DNA of 64,000 bases from Scatomorpha sp040765295 (lineage in GTDB: Bacteria > Bacillota > Clostridia > Oscillospirales > Oscillospiraceae): positions 124,001-188,000 of the forward strand of contig JAXGSB010000001.1 in assembly GCA_040765295.1 (NCBI GenBank), given 5' to 3'. This document shows positions 1 to 9,214 of this stretch, piece by piece. Within the stretch, counting starts at the first letter, position 1; each line of letters begins with the position of its first letter. Under the pieces are notes generated by a model. That model saw nothing but the letters and a program-made list of their open reading frames with translations, was not told the origin of the DNA and ran no database searches. The position numbers and the translations under genes were made by a program.

Positions 1-1
1 A

Positions 2-1255
2 TCATCAGGATGCGCTGTTATCACATCTGATGTTCCGGGGGTAAGGCAGTATATCCCCGATGATTTGGGAGTTCTATGCCCTCCGGAAGATTATTGTACC
101 TATGCTGATGTAATTGAAAAAATGTACAACGACCCCGAATATTTTTTGGAAGTTGCTCGCAGAGAATCCGAATCAGTACAGTCTAAGTACGATTTTGAAC
201 ACACTATTCAGCGTGAATTAGAAATGTTTTCGTCTGAAAATAAAATTGACACTATAGATTTGTCCGATATTAAGAATCAACCGGTACTTTCCATTGTCGT
301 CCCGGCGTACAATGTTGAAAAGACGCTAAACTCTACGGTCTGTTCTGTTTTGGACCAGCCAAATGTCGGAAAGTTGGAAGTTATTATAGTTAACGACGGT
401 TCCACAGATTCGACCGCCGAAATAGCGGCAGCATTAGAAAATCGTTTTTCCGCTGAAAGGCCTTTAGTTCGAGTAATTGACAAAATTAACGGTGGGCTTG
501 GCTCTGCAATCAATGTTGGCCTTGAGGAAGCCAAAGGCAAATATTTTCGTGTAATTGGCGGCGATGACGCTGTAGACTCAGAGGAGCTTTCTAAGCTAAT
601 AGATGTCCTTGAAAACGAAAACTCTGATATTGTGCTTACAAACTATGTTGAGGACTATGCGGAATCAAATACAAGCGTGATAAAGTGCCCTTATCAAAAT
701 TTGAAGCCGGGCATTATTTATCGATTTGAAGATCTTTGTTATCCAGACTATGGATTTACAAAATTTGGGCCCATTATGCCATGCTCTTGCTATAAAACAG
801 ATAAACTTCGCGCTGCCGATTTCAGCTTGCTGGAAAAAGCCCTCTATGTTGATATGGAGCTGAATACCTACGCATCTATTTTTTCTTCAACAGCAACATA
901 TTACGACCTGAATGTTTATCGCTGTCTTATGGGCCGGAAAGATCAATCCATGGCATCATTTGTTCAAAATTACAAGCACCGTGAAAATATATGTTTTCGG
1001 ATGCTTGATGCGTATGAACATCACTTTGATGAAATTAGTGAGATCAGAAAGTCATATCTGCGTGAACAACTGATCTTTCCTATGCTCATATTCCAGTATA
1101 ATCTTATAATAAGTATAATGCATAGTCGCAAAGCATTTCTATCATTTGACCGCAGACTGTCAGAATATCCGGAGTTTTATGCGGAACCGAAACTTTGCAG
1201 TCGAAAAGTAAAGTTTGCAAGGATTACAAAAGCTCTGTTTCTGTTTGGAAAATAG
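2..1255 (+). CDS. GT4-GT2 fusion glycosyltransferase, 5'-truncated by window edge
   Basis: The frame is open from base 2, so the gene starts before the window; the TTG at 65 is internal. The first ~60 visible residues read like the end of a GT4 (GT-B) glycosyltransferase, with an SSG.AVITSDVPG stretch and then GVLCPPED, the usual nucleotide-sugar-binding C-terminus of that family. After a linker of about 30 residues a complete GT2 (GT-A) domain begins at QPVLSIVVPAYN, with VNDGSTDST and a GGDDAVD segment as the likely DxD metal site. The protein would therefore add two sugars, or polymerise, in the cytoplasm during surface polysaccharide assembly. The C-terminal ~150 residues after the GT2 core are helical and unassigned. 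It ends 136 bp before a convergent gene, with a hairpin terminator between them. Confidence 0.85.
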   Translation, partial: SSGCAVITSDVPGVRQYIPDDLGVLCPPEDYCTYADVIEKMYNDPEYFLEVARRESESVQSKYDFEHTIQRELEMFSSENKIDTIDLSDIKNQPVLSIVVPAYNVEKTLNSTVCSVLDQPNVGKLEVIIVNDGSTDSTAEIAAALENRFSAERPLVRVIDKINGGLGSAINVGLEEAKGKYFRVIGGDDAVDSEELSKLIDVLENENSDIVLTNYVEDYAESNTSVIKCPYQNLKPGIIYRFEDLCYPDYGFTKFGPIMPCSCYKTDKLRAADFSLLEKALYVDMELNTYASIFSSTATYYDLNVYRCLMGRKDQSMASFVQNYKHRENICFRMLDAYEHHFDEISEIRKSYLREQLIFPMLIFQYNLIISIMHSRKAFLSFDRRLSEYPEFYAEPKLCSRKVKFARITKALFLFGK

Positions 1256-1342
1256 ATTATGTAATAAAAACCGACAGAAAATTAATACAGGCCTAACACC
1301 CCGCAATGCTTTGGTCTTAAAACAGATACTAAATAGCCGCAA

Positions 1343-1377
1343 AAAACCTTCGGTTGAAAATCCCATCCGAAGGTTTT
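1343..1377. terminator. Bidirectional hairpin terminator between convergent genes
   Basis: Perfect 11-bp arms AAAACCTTCGG (1343-1353) and CCGAAGGTTTT (1367-1377) flank a 13-base loop. On the minus strand the stem is followed by a run of six T, so it fits best as terminator of the LigB-like gene at 1392-2192. On the plus strand it is followed by an AT-rich tract and may also stop the glycosyltransferase transcript. Confidence 0.8.
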
Positions 1378-1391
1378 ATATTTATGTTCTT

Positions 1392-2192
1392 TTATTCTCT
1401 TATCATAAGAGAGGCGACCAGATAGCCTATGCCGAAAGGCCACTCGTGCGAGTATTTTTCGCCCTTTCGGCGCTCTTCGGGTACAGAGTTTATGGCAAGT
1501 CTCAAAGAGCCGAGACCGCACTGCCCCGCTTCATTCAGGCACTTCATGGAGATATCCAAGATTTTCGAGAGATCGCCGCTTTCGAAAACCGAGTCAATAA
1601 GACCCTCGAAGTACATGCCCTGCTCGGAATAGCCGTAGGGTCCTTCTTCGCAAAGCATATGCGACATGTCGCCGCTCGCTATAATAACAAAGCTGCCCTC
1701 GCTTTTTTCTATTGCGTCTCTGATGCACTCTCCATAGACCTCGGTATCTCTTTTCGAAACAAAACCCGGACAGAGAAGAGAGATTTTAAACTCGGGATGT
1801 TCACGGCTTATCAAATAAAGGGGTACAAAGCTGCCGTTGTCGAGTCCGAGCTGCTCATCCAGTATGAGCCCCAGTTTCCTGGCATCGCAGGCCTTTTTAA
1901 GTTCTATAGAGAAGTCCTGATTTGTTTCTAAACTCAGCCGGATATTGGGGGCATCCATTTCTTCCATGGTCTTTTGGGCCAGCTTTCCGCCAAAGACGGA
2001 CAGTGCGCCCATGAATGCGGCTCCGTGCGGGGTTATGACTATTATGTTATCGGGAGCGAGCTCTTTAATTTCCTTTGCGGCGCGCTTTATTGCGGCCATA
2101 GTTTTTTTAAGTTTTTTCTCCTCGCCCTGACCTATCTCGGGTATTAAAACTGCCGGATGCGGCATTAAATAGGCGGCCAGTAATTTTCCCAT
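1392..2192 (-). CDS. Class III extradiol dioxygenase-like protein (LigB / AmmeMemoRadiSam protein B type)
   Basis: The 266-residue product matches the LigB-superfamily domain found as protein B of the AmmeMemoRadiSam system. The N-terminus AAYLMPHPAVLIPEIG carries an early histidine. It is followed by IIVITPHGAAF, an LDNGSFVPLYLI segment (family pattern DHGsfvPLy) and IIASGDMSHML, whose SGD.SH is a family hallmark. These conserved His/Asp residues form the metal site in relatives. The biochemical role of the family is unsettled. The start at 2192 was chosen over the open frame to 2261 because GGAGG lies 7 bases upstream. The usual partners (AMMECR1 domain, AmmeMemoRadiSam radical SAM protein) are not adjacent, so it stands alone among polysaccharide genes. 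It has its own promoter and terminator. Confidence 0.8.
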   Translation of the reverse strand: MGKLLAAYLMPHPAVLIPEIGQGEEKKLKKTMAAIKRAAKEIKELAPDNIIVITPHGAAFMGALSVFGGKLAQKTMEEMDAPNIRLSLETNQDFSIELKKACDARKLGLILDEQLGLDNGSFVPLYLISREHPEFKISLLCPGFVSKRDTEVYGECIRDAIEKSEGSFVIIASGDMSHMLCEEGPYGYSEQGMYFEGLIDSVFESGDLSKILDISMKCLNEAGQCGLGSLRLAINSVPEERRKGEKYSHEWPFGIGYLVASLMIRE

Positions 2193-2228
2193 AAAATCCT
2201 CCGGTATATTTTTATAAAACTGTTTTTT

Positions 2229-2257
2229 ATAATACAACAAGTCTGTATGTTTTGCAA
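2229..2257 (-). promoter_or_regulatory. Predicted sigma-A promoter of the LigB-like gene
   Basis: Read on the minus strand, TTGCAA (2257-2252) and TATTAT (2234-2229) are separated by 17 bp. The -10 lies about 37 bases upstream of the chosen ATG, leaving a short leader with the ribosome site. Confidence 0.5.
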
Positions 2258-2263
2258 ACAATA

Positions 2264-2296
2264 AACCGGCTAAAAAGCAGCCTACAGAGCCCGGTT
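2264..2296. other. Hairpin between divergent promoters
   Basis: AACCGGCT (2264-2271) pairs with AGCCCGGTT (2288-2296), with one bulged C. On the minus strand the stem is followed by TTTATTGTTTG, so it could be a weak terminator insulating the LigB-like gene. It sits upstream of that gene's predicted promoter. Function uncertain. Confidence 0.3.
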
Positions 2297-2311
2297 AACA
2301 GGAACAACTCA

Positions 2312-2340
2312 TTGTTTTAGTAAATCAAATTTGTTACAAT
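2312..2340 (+). promoter_or_regulatory. Predicted promoter of the AT-rich polysaccharide cassette
   Basis: TTGTTT (2312-2317) and TACAAT (2335-2340) are 17 bp apart, upstream of the GT10 gene at 2420. The region is AT-rich, which raises the chance of a fortuitous match. It is the best promoter seen before this gene run. Confidence 0.45.
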
Positions 2341-2419
2341 GTTTCCAAATAAATTTAAGGAAGCTTAATTTATTTTACTTTAAATAGAATTTTGGAAATA
2401 TTTGAATAGGAGATATAAG

Positions 2420-4030
2420 ATGAAAAACAAGAAAATAAAGAAAATTTCTTATATCCCTTGGTACGGGACTCCTAGAAAAGATGTCGTTTTTAATGCCAAT
2501 GAGGCTAGCTGGGAGTACGAATTAAAAGAACAATTAAAAAGCTTAGATATCGAAATACATACGGACGACATATTGCCGATTAAAGATGCGGATGCGTGTT
2601 TAATTTTTGATAATATATTTTATAAAAACATAGATTATTTTATCGAAATGTATAATCAAAAAAAATTGGACAAAACTGTTTATATAGATTATGAGCCTCC
2701 GACAGGACATTGTAAAAATCATTCTAAACAGGGGATAAAAAGGTTATCAAAAATCTTTAAATATCTTATTACCTATGATGATGATTTGGTTGATGGAAAA
2801 AGGATATTAAAAGGAAACATAGGAAACTTTTATTCAAAGGAATTGGAGTATAAGAAGGATTTTAATGATAGAAAACTTATAACTATGATTACTCATGGTA
2901 CAAACAATGAACAAATTATAGGAATGTTGAATTACTTTAACGCAACAAGTTATTATAATGAGATCAACACCAGAAAGCATAAGAAAGAACTATATACTAA
3001 AAGGAACTCCATAGCGAGCTATTTGCTTGAATACCACGCCGAAGATTTTGACTTATATGGAACTTTATGGCCCGAAAAATTTAACCCTGTAAAAAAGGGG
3101 GTTGTTGATAGAAACAAAAAGCTTATAACAATGAGCAAATATAAATTTGCTGTTTGCTTTGACAGCTATAAAAATCAAAACGGATACATATCGGAAAAAA
3201 TATTTGATGCATTTAATGCAAAAGTAGTGCCGATTTATTTGGGAGCCAGCAATGTTGAAAAATATATTCCTAAAAATTGTTTCATAGACTTTAGAGATTT
3301 TGCAAATTATAAAGATCTTATGTGTTTTTTAGAAGCAATGCCAAAAGAAGAATACGAAGAATATATTGTTGAAATCGAAAAATATTTAAAATCAGATCAA
3401 TATTTAAGACACTTTTCAAGCGAAGCAAGCGCCAAAATACTTTGTGAAGCGCTACTGAGAGAACAAGAAGATTTTTCGTACACAGAGGCAAAAGAGAATA
3501 TAGATTATTTTATTAAAAAAAGAGAAAAGGTTCACAAAAAAAGAGGCATTAGCTTTTATACAACAAGATATGATAATAACGGAGAAAGCATTTCAATTAT
3601 CTTTACAACAAAGTATTATAGAAAAAATGAAAAAGGAAGGTATGTTGTTAAGGCAAATGGAACAGAGGTTCTAAAAAAAGAAATAAAAAATGAAAGGAAT
3701 CCAGAGAACTATTTAGACACAGAATTTGAATGCGATTTTGATGATATAGAAGGGCTATTATCAATAAAGGTTTACTATCTTACAGAAAACGAAAATGTTG
3801 AACTGTTCTTGAGCGATCTCAATCCGAAGTTCAGTAAAAAAACAGGTCTGTATCTTTCCTACAGTAAAAAGAAAATTTATTACCCTAATATAATTAAAAT
3901 GTCACTTTTTCAAAAAAGTATATTTTTTATATTTAAAGATCCCAAAAAGTTTATTCATTTTTTTAAAGAGAAAATTAAGAATGTTGTTTACAGAATTAGA
4001 ACATTTAATATGGTAAATAAAAGGCGATAA
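2420..4030 (+). CDS. GT10-family alpha-1,3/4-fucosyltransferase-like protein
   Basis: A 536-residue cytoplasmic glycosyltransferase. Residues around 230-310 carry the GT10 signature: KYKFAVCFDSYKNQNGYISE, then KIFDAF, VVPIYLGA, and IPKNCFIDFRDF. This region binds GDP-fucose in characterised family members. The first ~200 residues form the acceptor-side half. The last ~180 residues are lysine-rich and unlike the catalytic core; they may attach the protein to the membrane or to partners. The ATG at 2420 was preferred to TTG at 2402 because AGGAG lies 7 bases upstream. GDP-fucose synthesis genes (gmd, fcl) are absent from this window, so the donor must come from elsewhere or the donor specificity differs. 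It is the first gene of the AT-rich cassette that continues with capE. Confidence 0.82.
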   Translation: MKNKKIKKISYIPWYGTPRKDVVFNANEASWEYELKEQLKSLDIEIHTDDILPIKDADACLIFDNIFYKNIDYFIEMYNQKKLDKTVYIDYEPPTGHCKNHSKQGIKRLSKIFKYLITYDDDLVDGKRILKGNIGNFYSKELEYKKDFNDRKLITMITHGTNNEQIIGMLNYFNATSYYNEINTRKHKKELYTKRNSIASYLLEYHAEDFDLYGTLWPEKFNPVKKGVVDRNKKLITMSKYKFAVCFDSYKNQNGYISEKIFDAFNAKVVPIYLGASNVEKYIPKNCFIDFRDFANYKDLMCFLEAMPKEEYEEYIVEIEKYLKSDQYLRHFSSEASAKILCEALLREQEDFSYTEAKENIDYFIKKREKVHKKRGISFYTTRYDNNGESISIIFTTKYYRKNEKGRYVVKANGTEVLKKEIKNERNPENYLDTEFECDFDDIEGLLSIKVYYLTENENVELFLSDLNPKFSKKTGLYLSYSKKKIYYPNIIKMSLFQKSIFFIFKDPKKFIHFFKEKIKNVVYRIRTFNMVNKRR

Positions 4031-4113
4031 ACGCTATTGCCGTATCAAAAAAATAATTGCAAACAAATAAGAAAGGAGAAACCAATCTTTTAATAAAGTT
4101 GGGGGAGAAAGTT

Positions 4114-5115
4114 ATGTTTAAAGAGAAAACACTTATGATTACAGGAGGAACGGGTTCTTTCGGCAATAAGGTCTTAGAAATGTTTTTAAATTCTGATATA
4201 AAAGAAATCAGAATCTTTTCGAGGGATGAAAAAAAGCAGGATGATATGAGAAGAAAGTATCAAAATGAAAAAATAAAATACTACATCGGAGATGTCAGAG
4301 ATATTACGACAATTAAAACTGCAATAAGGGGTGTCGATTACCTTTTTCATGCAGCTGCTTTAAAACAGGTTCCCTCCTGTGAATTTTTTCCTATTGAAGC
4401 GACAAAGACCAATGTTTTGGGAACAAACAATGTTCTTCAATGCGCTATTGAAGAGGGTGTGGAAAAGGTTGTTTGTTTAAGTACGGATAAAGCGGCCTAT
4501 CCGATAAATGCAATGGGAATCAGCAAAGCTTTAATGGAAAAAGTTATAGTCGCTAAGGCAAGAGAGCTGGGAGATAATGCTGAAACAACAATTTGTTTAA
4601 CAAGATATGGGAATGTAATGGGATCAAGAGGCTCCGTTATTCCCCTGTTTTTCAAACTGATTAGGGAAGGAAAGCCTCTTACAATAACAGACCCCAATAT
4701 GACCAGATATATGATGACTTTAGAAGACGCAGTTGAATTGGTTATGTTTGCTTTTAAAAACGGCAATCAAGGTGATTTGCTGATTCAAAAATCGCCTGGC
4801 GCTACAATTGGAGTTTTGGCAGAAGCCATTAAAAGATTTAAGAAATCCGATGTAGAATCAAAAATAATTGGGATAAGACACGGCGAGAAAGATCACGAGG
4901 TTTTGGTTACGAGAGAAGAGATGATTAAGGCTGAAGATTTAGGAAACTATTTTAGGATTCCCATGGATTCAAGAGGTCTTAATTACGACAATTATTTTAC
5001 AAAAGGCGCCGGGGAAATAAAAGAGGCGGAACCTTATACTTCAAGCAATACCAGAAGATTAAATGTTGATGAAATGATAGAGTTGTTAAAAAAGATGGAA
5101 AAGATAGAAGAATAG
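4114..5115 (+). CDS. capE: UDP-GlcNAc 4,6-dehydratase/5-epimerase (CapE/WbjB type)
   Basis: A 333-residue extended SDR enzyme. The Rossmann motif TGGTGSFG is at residues 10-17 and the active-site segment NAMGISKALMEK follows with M134 and K138. The MxxxK in place of YxxxK is characteristic of the CapE/WbjB branch, which makes a UDP-2-acetamido-2,6-dideoxy-hexos-4-ulose. Together with CapF (10935) and CapG (12136) this gives UDP-N-acetyl-L-fucosamine. The ATG at 4114 follows GGGGGAG at good spacing and replaces an upstream in-frame ATG at 4057, which lacks a similar site. Oddly, capE is separated from capF and capG by three other genes, although the three steps form one pathway. Confidence 0.88.
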   Translation: MFKEKTLMITGGTGSFGNKVLEMFLNSDIKEIRIFSRDEKKQDDMRRKYQNEKIKYYIGDVRDITTIKTAIRGVDYLFHAAALKQVPSCEFFPIEATKTNVLGTNNVLQCAIEEGVEKVVCLSTDKAAYPINAMGISKALMEKVIVAKARELGDNAETTICLTRYGNVMGSRGSVIPLFFKLIREGKPLTITDPNMTRYMMTLEDAVELVMFAFKNGNQGDLLIQKSPGATIGVLAEAIKRFKKSDVESKIIGIRHGEKDHEVLVTREEMIKAEDLGNYFRIPMDSRGLNYDNYFTKGAGEIKEAEPYTSSNTRRLNVDEMIELLKKMEKIEE

Positions 5116-5126
5116 AAGCTAAAAAA

Positions 5127-5174
5127 GTGATTGTAAAATCTAAGAAACCAAGTTTTAGAGATTTATAATCACTA
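5127..5174. repeat. Imperfect inverted repeat in the capE / membrane-protein gap
   Basis: GTGATTGTAAAATCT and AGATTTATAATCAC are near-complementary arms about 18 bases apart. There is no T-run directly after it, so it is not a classic terminator. It may be an mRNA-processing or regulatory hairpin in the 159-bp gap. Confidence 0.35.
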
Positions 5175-5274
5175 AGTTTTCTAAGGAAAAACATAGAAGA
5201 AAAATTCTCGTAGACTATAGAAATGCCGTTTTTGTTTTGAATCTCTGAACAATAATGAAAGGAAAAATGCCAAT

Positions 5275-7194
5275 ATGCTAGTTACAGTTATTCTATACGG
5301 GCTGCTGCTTGCAGGAAGCTTCTTTGGAGCGGCAGTGTTAAATAGAAGATTCGAAGAAATCTTGCCCATATCTATAATGAGTATGGCGGTTATTCTGTTC
5401 CTGTTCGGTGTTTTTAAAATGCTTGAAATAGGCGTGGTTTCAGTTGTGGCAATAATTATATTGTTATATGTCATATCAGCTATTAAGCTTTTTAAGAATA
5501 AAAACAGTGCATTTGTTGCAAATTTTTTCACACCGGCATTTTTTATCTTTACTGCACTTTACCTTGTGTTAAATTATGCGCAGTTAGGCCTTGTTGCGCG
5601 TATTTGGGATGAGTTTTCACACTGGATGGATTGTGTGAAAGCGATGACCTATCTGAATGATTTTGTGGCAAACTCAGAGTCGCACTCGCTTTTTAGAACC
5701 TATCCGCCAATCATGTCGCTCTTCCAGTATTTTGTGCAGAAAATATATCTGTTTATTCACCCTGATAGACCGTTTAATGAATGGCGGATGTATCTGGCAT
5801 ATCAAATGTTTGCCTTATCAGTACTTTTTCCGTTTTTTTCCAAACTATCACTTAAGAACCCTTTAAAAAACCTGCTGTGTTCTATAGTTGTTTTTGTTTC
5901 GCCAATCCTATTTGAGCCTAATTTTTACAGTACTCTATACATTGATCCTTTTTTAAGTATACTGACAGCTGCCAGCTTTTTTGCGATATTAAAGATGAGA
6001 AAAGACTGGGTATATTACACGTATATGTCGCTTTTGTGCGCAACGCTTGTGTTGGCAAAGGAGGTCGGGCTATTCTTTGCTGTTTTTATTGCGCTTGCAG
6101 TCATTGTGGACTGCATTATAAGGATTGCCGGAGACAGAAAAAAAAGCCCGGGAGTTCATTATTATAAAAAAGCTTGGCCCATGCTCATGCTTTTGCTGTC
6201 ACTCGTGCTGGCAAAATTGTTATGGTATTATGTTCTCCGGCAAAACGGATTAAACGGAAACTCAGGAAGCAAAATTGATTTATGGTATTATACAAAGATG
6301 CTTTTTACTCATTGCGATACGACATACCGACAGGCAGTTGTTGACAGCTTTAAGAGAGCTTTCTTTATAAGACATTTTCCTGTTGGGATAGGATCTTATT
6401 TTAGCTATTATTCACTCTTCTTTATCTTGTTCTTGCTTATTTATCTCATACTAAAAAGAACTGCAAACGATGCTGTTACACATAGGCGATATATGGCAGT
6501 AGCAGTAATCATAATGTTGCAGGCTGTGGTATATATTTATTGCTTAGGCGCAGTATACATCTATAATTTTAGTGAATACGAAGCCACAAGGCTTGCATCG
6601 TATGAGAGATACATGGGCATTGAGTATATGGCGCTTGGACTAATGGTGAGCTTGGGAGCAATTGAGTTAATAAATGACAATGTCGAATGGAATTCAACAA
6701 AATTTATTATAATAGCTGTACTTTTCGCTACGATTTTTCCGGTGAAGGATGTGTCAGATTTTCTTGGGAGAAACATAGTCCGAGATGCATATGCGGTGAG
6801 GGCAGAACTCGATGAACTAAAGAATATAATCAATAAAAACTGCGATGGGGATGACAAGATATACTACATTTCCCAAGAAAGCAAAGGTTATGATTTTCAT
6901 GTGACAAAATTCAATGCGCGGCCTAATTGGGTTGCCGTTGATGGATTTGCAGGATGGAGCTTGGGAGGTCCGTTTTATGACGGAGATATCTGGTATATCA
7001 ACATCTCGTCAGACGAATTAATGCAAAAGTTAATTGAGGAAGAGTATAACTATCTTGCAATTTATCGAGTCAACGAATATTTTATTGAAAACTACGCCGG
7101 TATTTTTGTAAGCGCAGATGAAATTATAGACAACTCTTTATACCGTGTAAATCGTGTAAATAAAGAGAAAGCAATTTTGGAAAGGTGCGAATAA
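5275..7194 (+). CDS. Multi-spanning membrane protein, GT-C-like glycosyltransferase or polymerase candidate
   Basis: A 639-residue protein with about ten to twelve hydrophobic segments through residue ~500, then a soluble C-terminal part of about 130 residues. After the third or fourth helix comes ARIWDEFSHWMD, with W111-D112-E113. An acidic pair at the end of the first large outer loop is the usual catalytic signature of GT-C glycosyltransferases, which use polyprenyl-linked sugars. A Wzy-like polymerase is the main alternative. The window has no flippase of the Wzx type and the exporter at 19672-21218 is ABC-type, so a modifying GT-C enzyme is somewhat more likely. AAAGG lies 12 bases before the ATG. 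The family is not recognised with certainty. Confidence 0.6.
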   Translation: MLVTVILYGLLLAGSFFGAAVLNRRFEEILPISIMSMAVILFLFGVFKMLEIGVVSVVAIIILLYVISAIKLFKNKNSAFVANFFTPAFFIFTALYLVLNYAQLGLVARIWDEFSHWMDCVKAMTYLNDFVANSESHSLFRTYPPIMSLFQYFVQKIYLFIHPDRPFNEWRMYLAYQMFALSVLFPFFSKLSLKNPLKNLLCSIVVFVSPILFEPNFYSTLYIDPFLSILTAASFFAILKMRKDWVYYTYMSLLCATLVLAKEVGLFFAVFIALAVIVDCIIRIAGDRKKSPGVHYYKKAWPMLMLLLSLVLAKLLWYYVLRQNGLNGNSGSKIDLWYYTKMLFTHCDTTYRQAVVDSFKRAFFIRHFPVGIGSYFSYYSLFFILFLLIYLILKRTANDAVTHRRYMAVAVIIMLQAVVYIYCLGAVYIYNFSEYEATRLASYERYMGIEYMALGLMVSLGAIELINDNVEWNSTKFIIIAVLFATIFPVKDVSDFLGRNIVRDAYAVRAELDELKNIINKNCDGDDKIYYISQESKGYDFHVTKFNARPNWVAVDGFAGWSLGGPFYDGDIWYINISSDELMQKLIEEEYNYLAIYRVNEYFIENYAGIFVSADEIIDNSLYRVNRVNKEKAILERCE

Positions 7195-7337
7195 AACTGC
7201 TGAGCTTTATTGTATATATGGAACAGATAGTCGCAGGTAGTTTCAGCACTATTCTTATGAGCAGTCAAGCTTCCGCAGCAAACTGTTTTACAGAAAATTT
7301 TTCACGCATCTTTAATAAATGAAAGGAAAACAAATCC

Positions 7338-9140
7338 ATGGGAAAAATTTTTAATCCAAAAGTTTCTTTAGTTGTTCCGATATATAATGGGAAAAATTAT
7401 ATGAGGGAAGCTGTAGACAGCGCTATAGCGCAAACATATGAAAACTTGGAAATTATCCTTGTAAATGACGGCTCTAAAGATAATACGCATACTATTTGTG
7501 AAGAATATCAAAAGAACTATCCAAAACTCATTAAATATTTTAGAAAAGAAAACGGCGGTGTTTCAACCGCATTAAACTTGGCTATAAAAAATATGACGGG
7601 CGAGTATTTCACCTGGCTCAGTCATGATGATGTCTATTATCCTGAAAAAGTGGAAACACAGGTCAATATTTTAAACGATTTTTTTAAACAGGGAAAAGAT
7701 ATCGAAAATGTTATTTTGTATTCCGACTATGAGCTCATAAACGAAAAAGGAAAACATATATCAAATGTTGTTTTTGATAGTGAACTGTTGAATAAAAAAC
7801 CGGCATATTCGTTGTTGAGAGGCAGTATAAACGGGCTTACACTCCTTATACCAAAGGAAGCCTTTGACACAATGGGGACATTTGATGAATCTCTGCGCAC
7901 AACACAGGATTATGACCTATGGATGAGGTTTTTAAAAAAGTACACATTTTACCATCACCCGGATGTTCTTACAAAAACAAGACTTCATAAGAATCAAACC
8001 ACAAATACATCTAAGGTATTGATGGAAGAAAGCAATGCTTTGTGGATTAATATATGTGAAATGCTTAACGATAGCGAAAAAGAAGAATTGGATGGCAGTT
8101 TATATAACTATTATCATAACATGTATGTGTTTTTGGAAACACATACAAATTACGATGAGGTAAAAAAGCATTGTGAAAACAAATTAAAAGAGATTAAAGA
8201 AAAAATAGAAAAAGAGATGGAAGAGAGCCATATACCGGTTACTGTAGTAATAACTTATTATAATGAGACAAAAGAAGAGCTTGAAAGAGCAGTTAAATCC
8301 GTATTAAACCAGACATATTCCGATATTGGAATCATTCTTATAAATGATTCCGGAGATAGCGATAACGAAGCCATAAGTATCATTGGTAAATATAAAGACA
8401 ACAAAAACATTAGAATAATTCATAATGAAGAAAATAAAGGCGTTTCATACTCAAGGAATATCGGAATAGAAAATGCCGAGGGCAAGTATATTGCGCTTCT
8501 CGACTGTGACGATGAGTTTTTACCTGAAAAAATAGAAAAACAAGTATATGAAATGGAACTTTCCAACGCCATTTTTTCTCATACTTCATATATTAGAGTA
8601 ATAAAAGGTAGAGAAAACAAGGTGGACTCAGCAAAAATGAATACCAGCAGCAATGAGAATGTTATCAGCAACTGCACGATTGCGACTCCTACAGTGATGC
8701 TTAATAAAGAGCTTGTTGGGGATGTTCGTTACAGGGAAGATTTGGCGATAAGTGAGGATCAGGTTTTTTATCTAGAACTGTTCAGGAAAAATGAAAACTA
8801 TATTGCAATTGAGGAGCACCTTTCAAAGGTTCACACTGACAGAAATACTACAGGCTATAATTTAGCCAATGTGGCTAAAGGAGCAAATAACGTTTTTAAA
8901 TTTTTAATTGAAGAGAAATATTATATAGATCATTTGAGAGGGTTTTTGCTTTTTACCACCTTTTATAAAAATATTTTAGATAGCAAAGACAAAAAAATGA
9001 ATACCTTGGAAAATCAAATAAATTATGATGATAAAACCATGCTTGAAAAAGCAGTATATCACTACAGATTAAATGGATTCAGGCATTTATTGGGGGTGAT
9101 TTTAAGAAAAATTTTGAGAGTATTAAAGGGACAAGATTAA
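7338..9140 (+). CDS. Tandem-domain GT2 glycosyltransferase
   Basis: A 600-residue protein with two complete GT-A glycosyltransferase domains. Domain 1 (about 1-230) has VSLVVPIYNG, ILVNDGSKDNT and the metal site SHDD. Domain 2 (about 300-520) has VTVVITYYNE, ILINDSGDSDN and LDCDDEF. Between them is a highly charged Lys/Glu helix (about 265-295), probably a linker. The C-terminus is basic and hydrophobic enough for membrane association. Two domains suggest alternating transfer of two sugars, as in some chain-elongating synthases, but this is inference. A GAAAGG site precedes the ATG. Upstream lie 143 bp in which no clear promoter was seen. Confidence 0.85.
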   Translation: MGKIFNPKVSLVVPIYNGKNYMREAVDSAIAQTYENLEIILVNDGSKDNTHTICEEYQKNYPKLIKYFRKENGGVSTALNLAIKNMTGEYFTWLSHDDVYYPEKVETQVNILNDFFKQGKDIENVILYSDYELINEKGKHISNVVFDSELLNKKPAYSLLRGSINGLTLLIPKEAFDTMGTFDESLRTTQDYDLWMRFLKKYTFYHHPDVLTKTRLHKNQTTNTSKVLMEESNALWINICEMLNDSEKEELDGSLYNYYHNMYVFLETHTNYDEVKKHCENKLKEIKEKIEKEMEESHIPVTVVITYYNETKEELERAVKSVLNQTYSDIGIILINDSGDSDNEAISIIGKYKDNKNIRIIHNEENKGVSYSRNIGIENAEGKYIALLDCDDEFLPEKIEKQVYEMELSNAIFSHTSYIRVIKGRENKVDSAKMNTSSNENVISNCTIATPTVMLNKELVGDVRYREDLAISEDQVFYLELFRKNENYIAIEEHLSKVHTDRNTTGYNLANVAKGANNVFKFLIEEKYYIDHLRGFLLFTTFYKNILDSKDKKMNTLENQINYDDKTMLEKAVYHYRLNGFRHLLGVILRKILRVLKGQD

Positions 9141-9214
9141 TAAGCAGTAATGGCAAACGGGGTATCATAGAGTTTGGCAAGAGAATGTTAAAGTTAACAA
9201 GATAGGAAAAGTTT

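Noticed and set aside
1215..1931. 238-residue plus-strand open frame
   Set aside because: It runs through the terminator and antisense to the LigB-like gene; the translation looks random.
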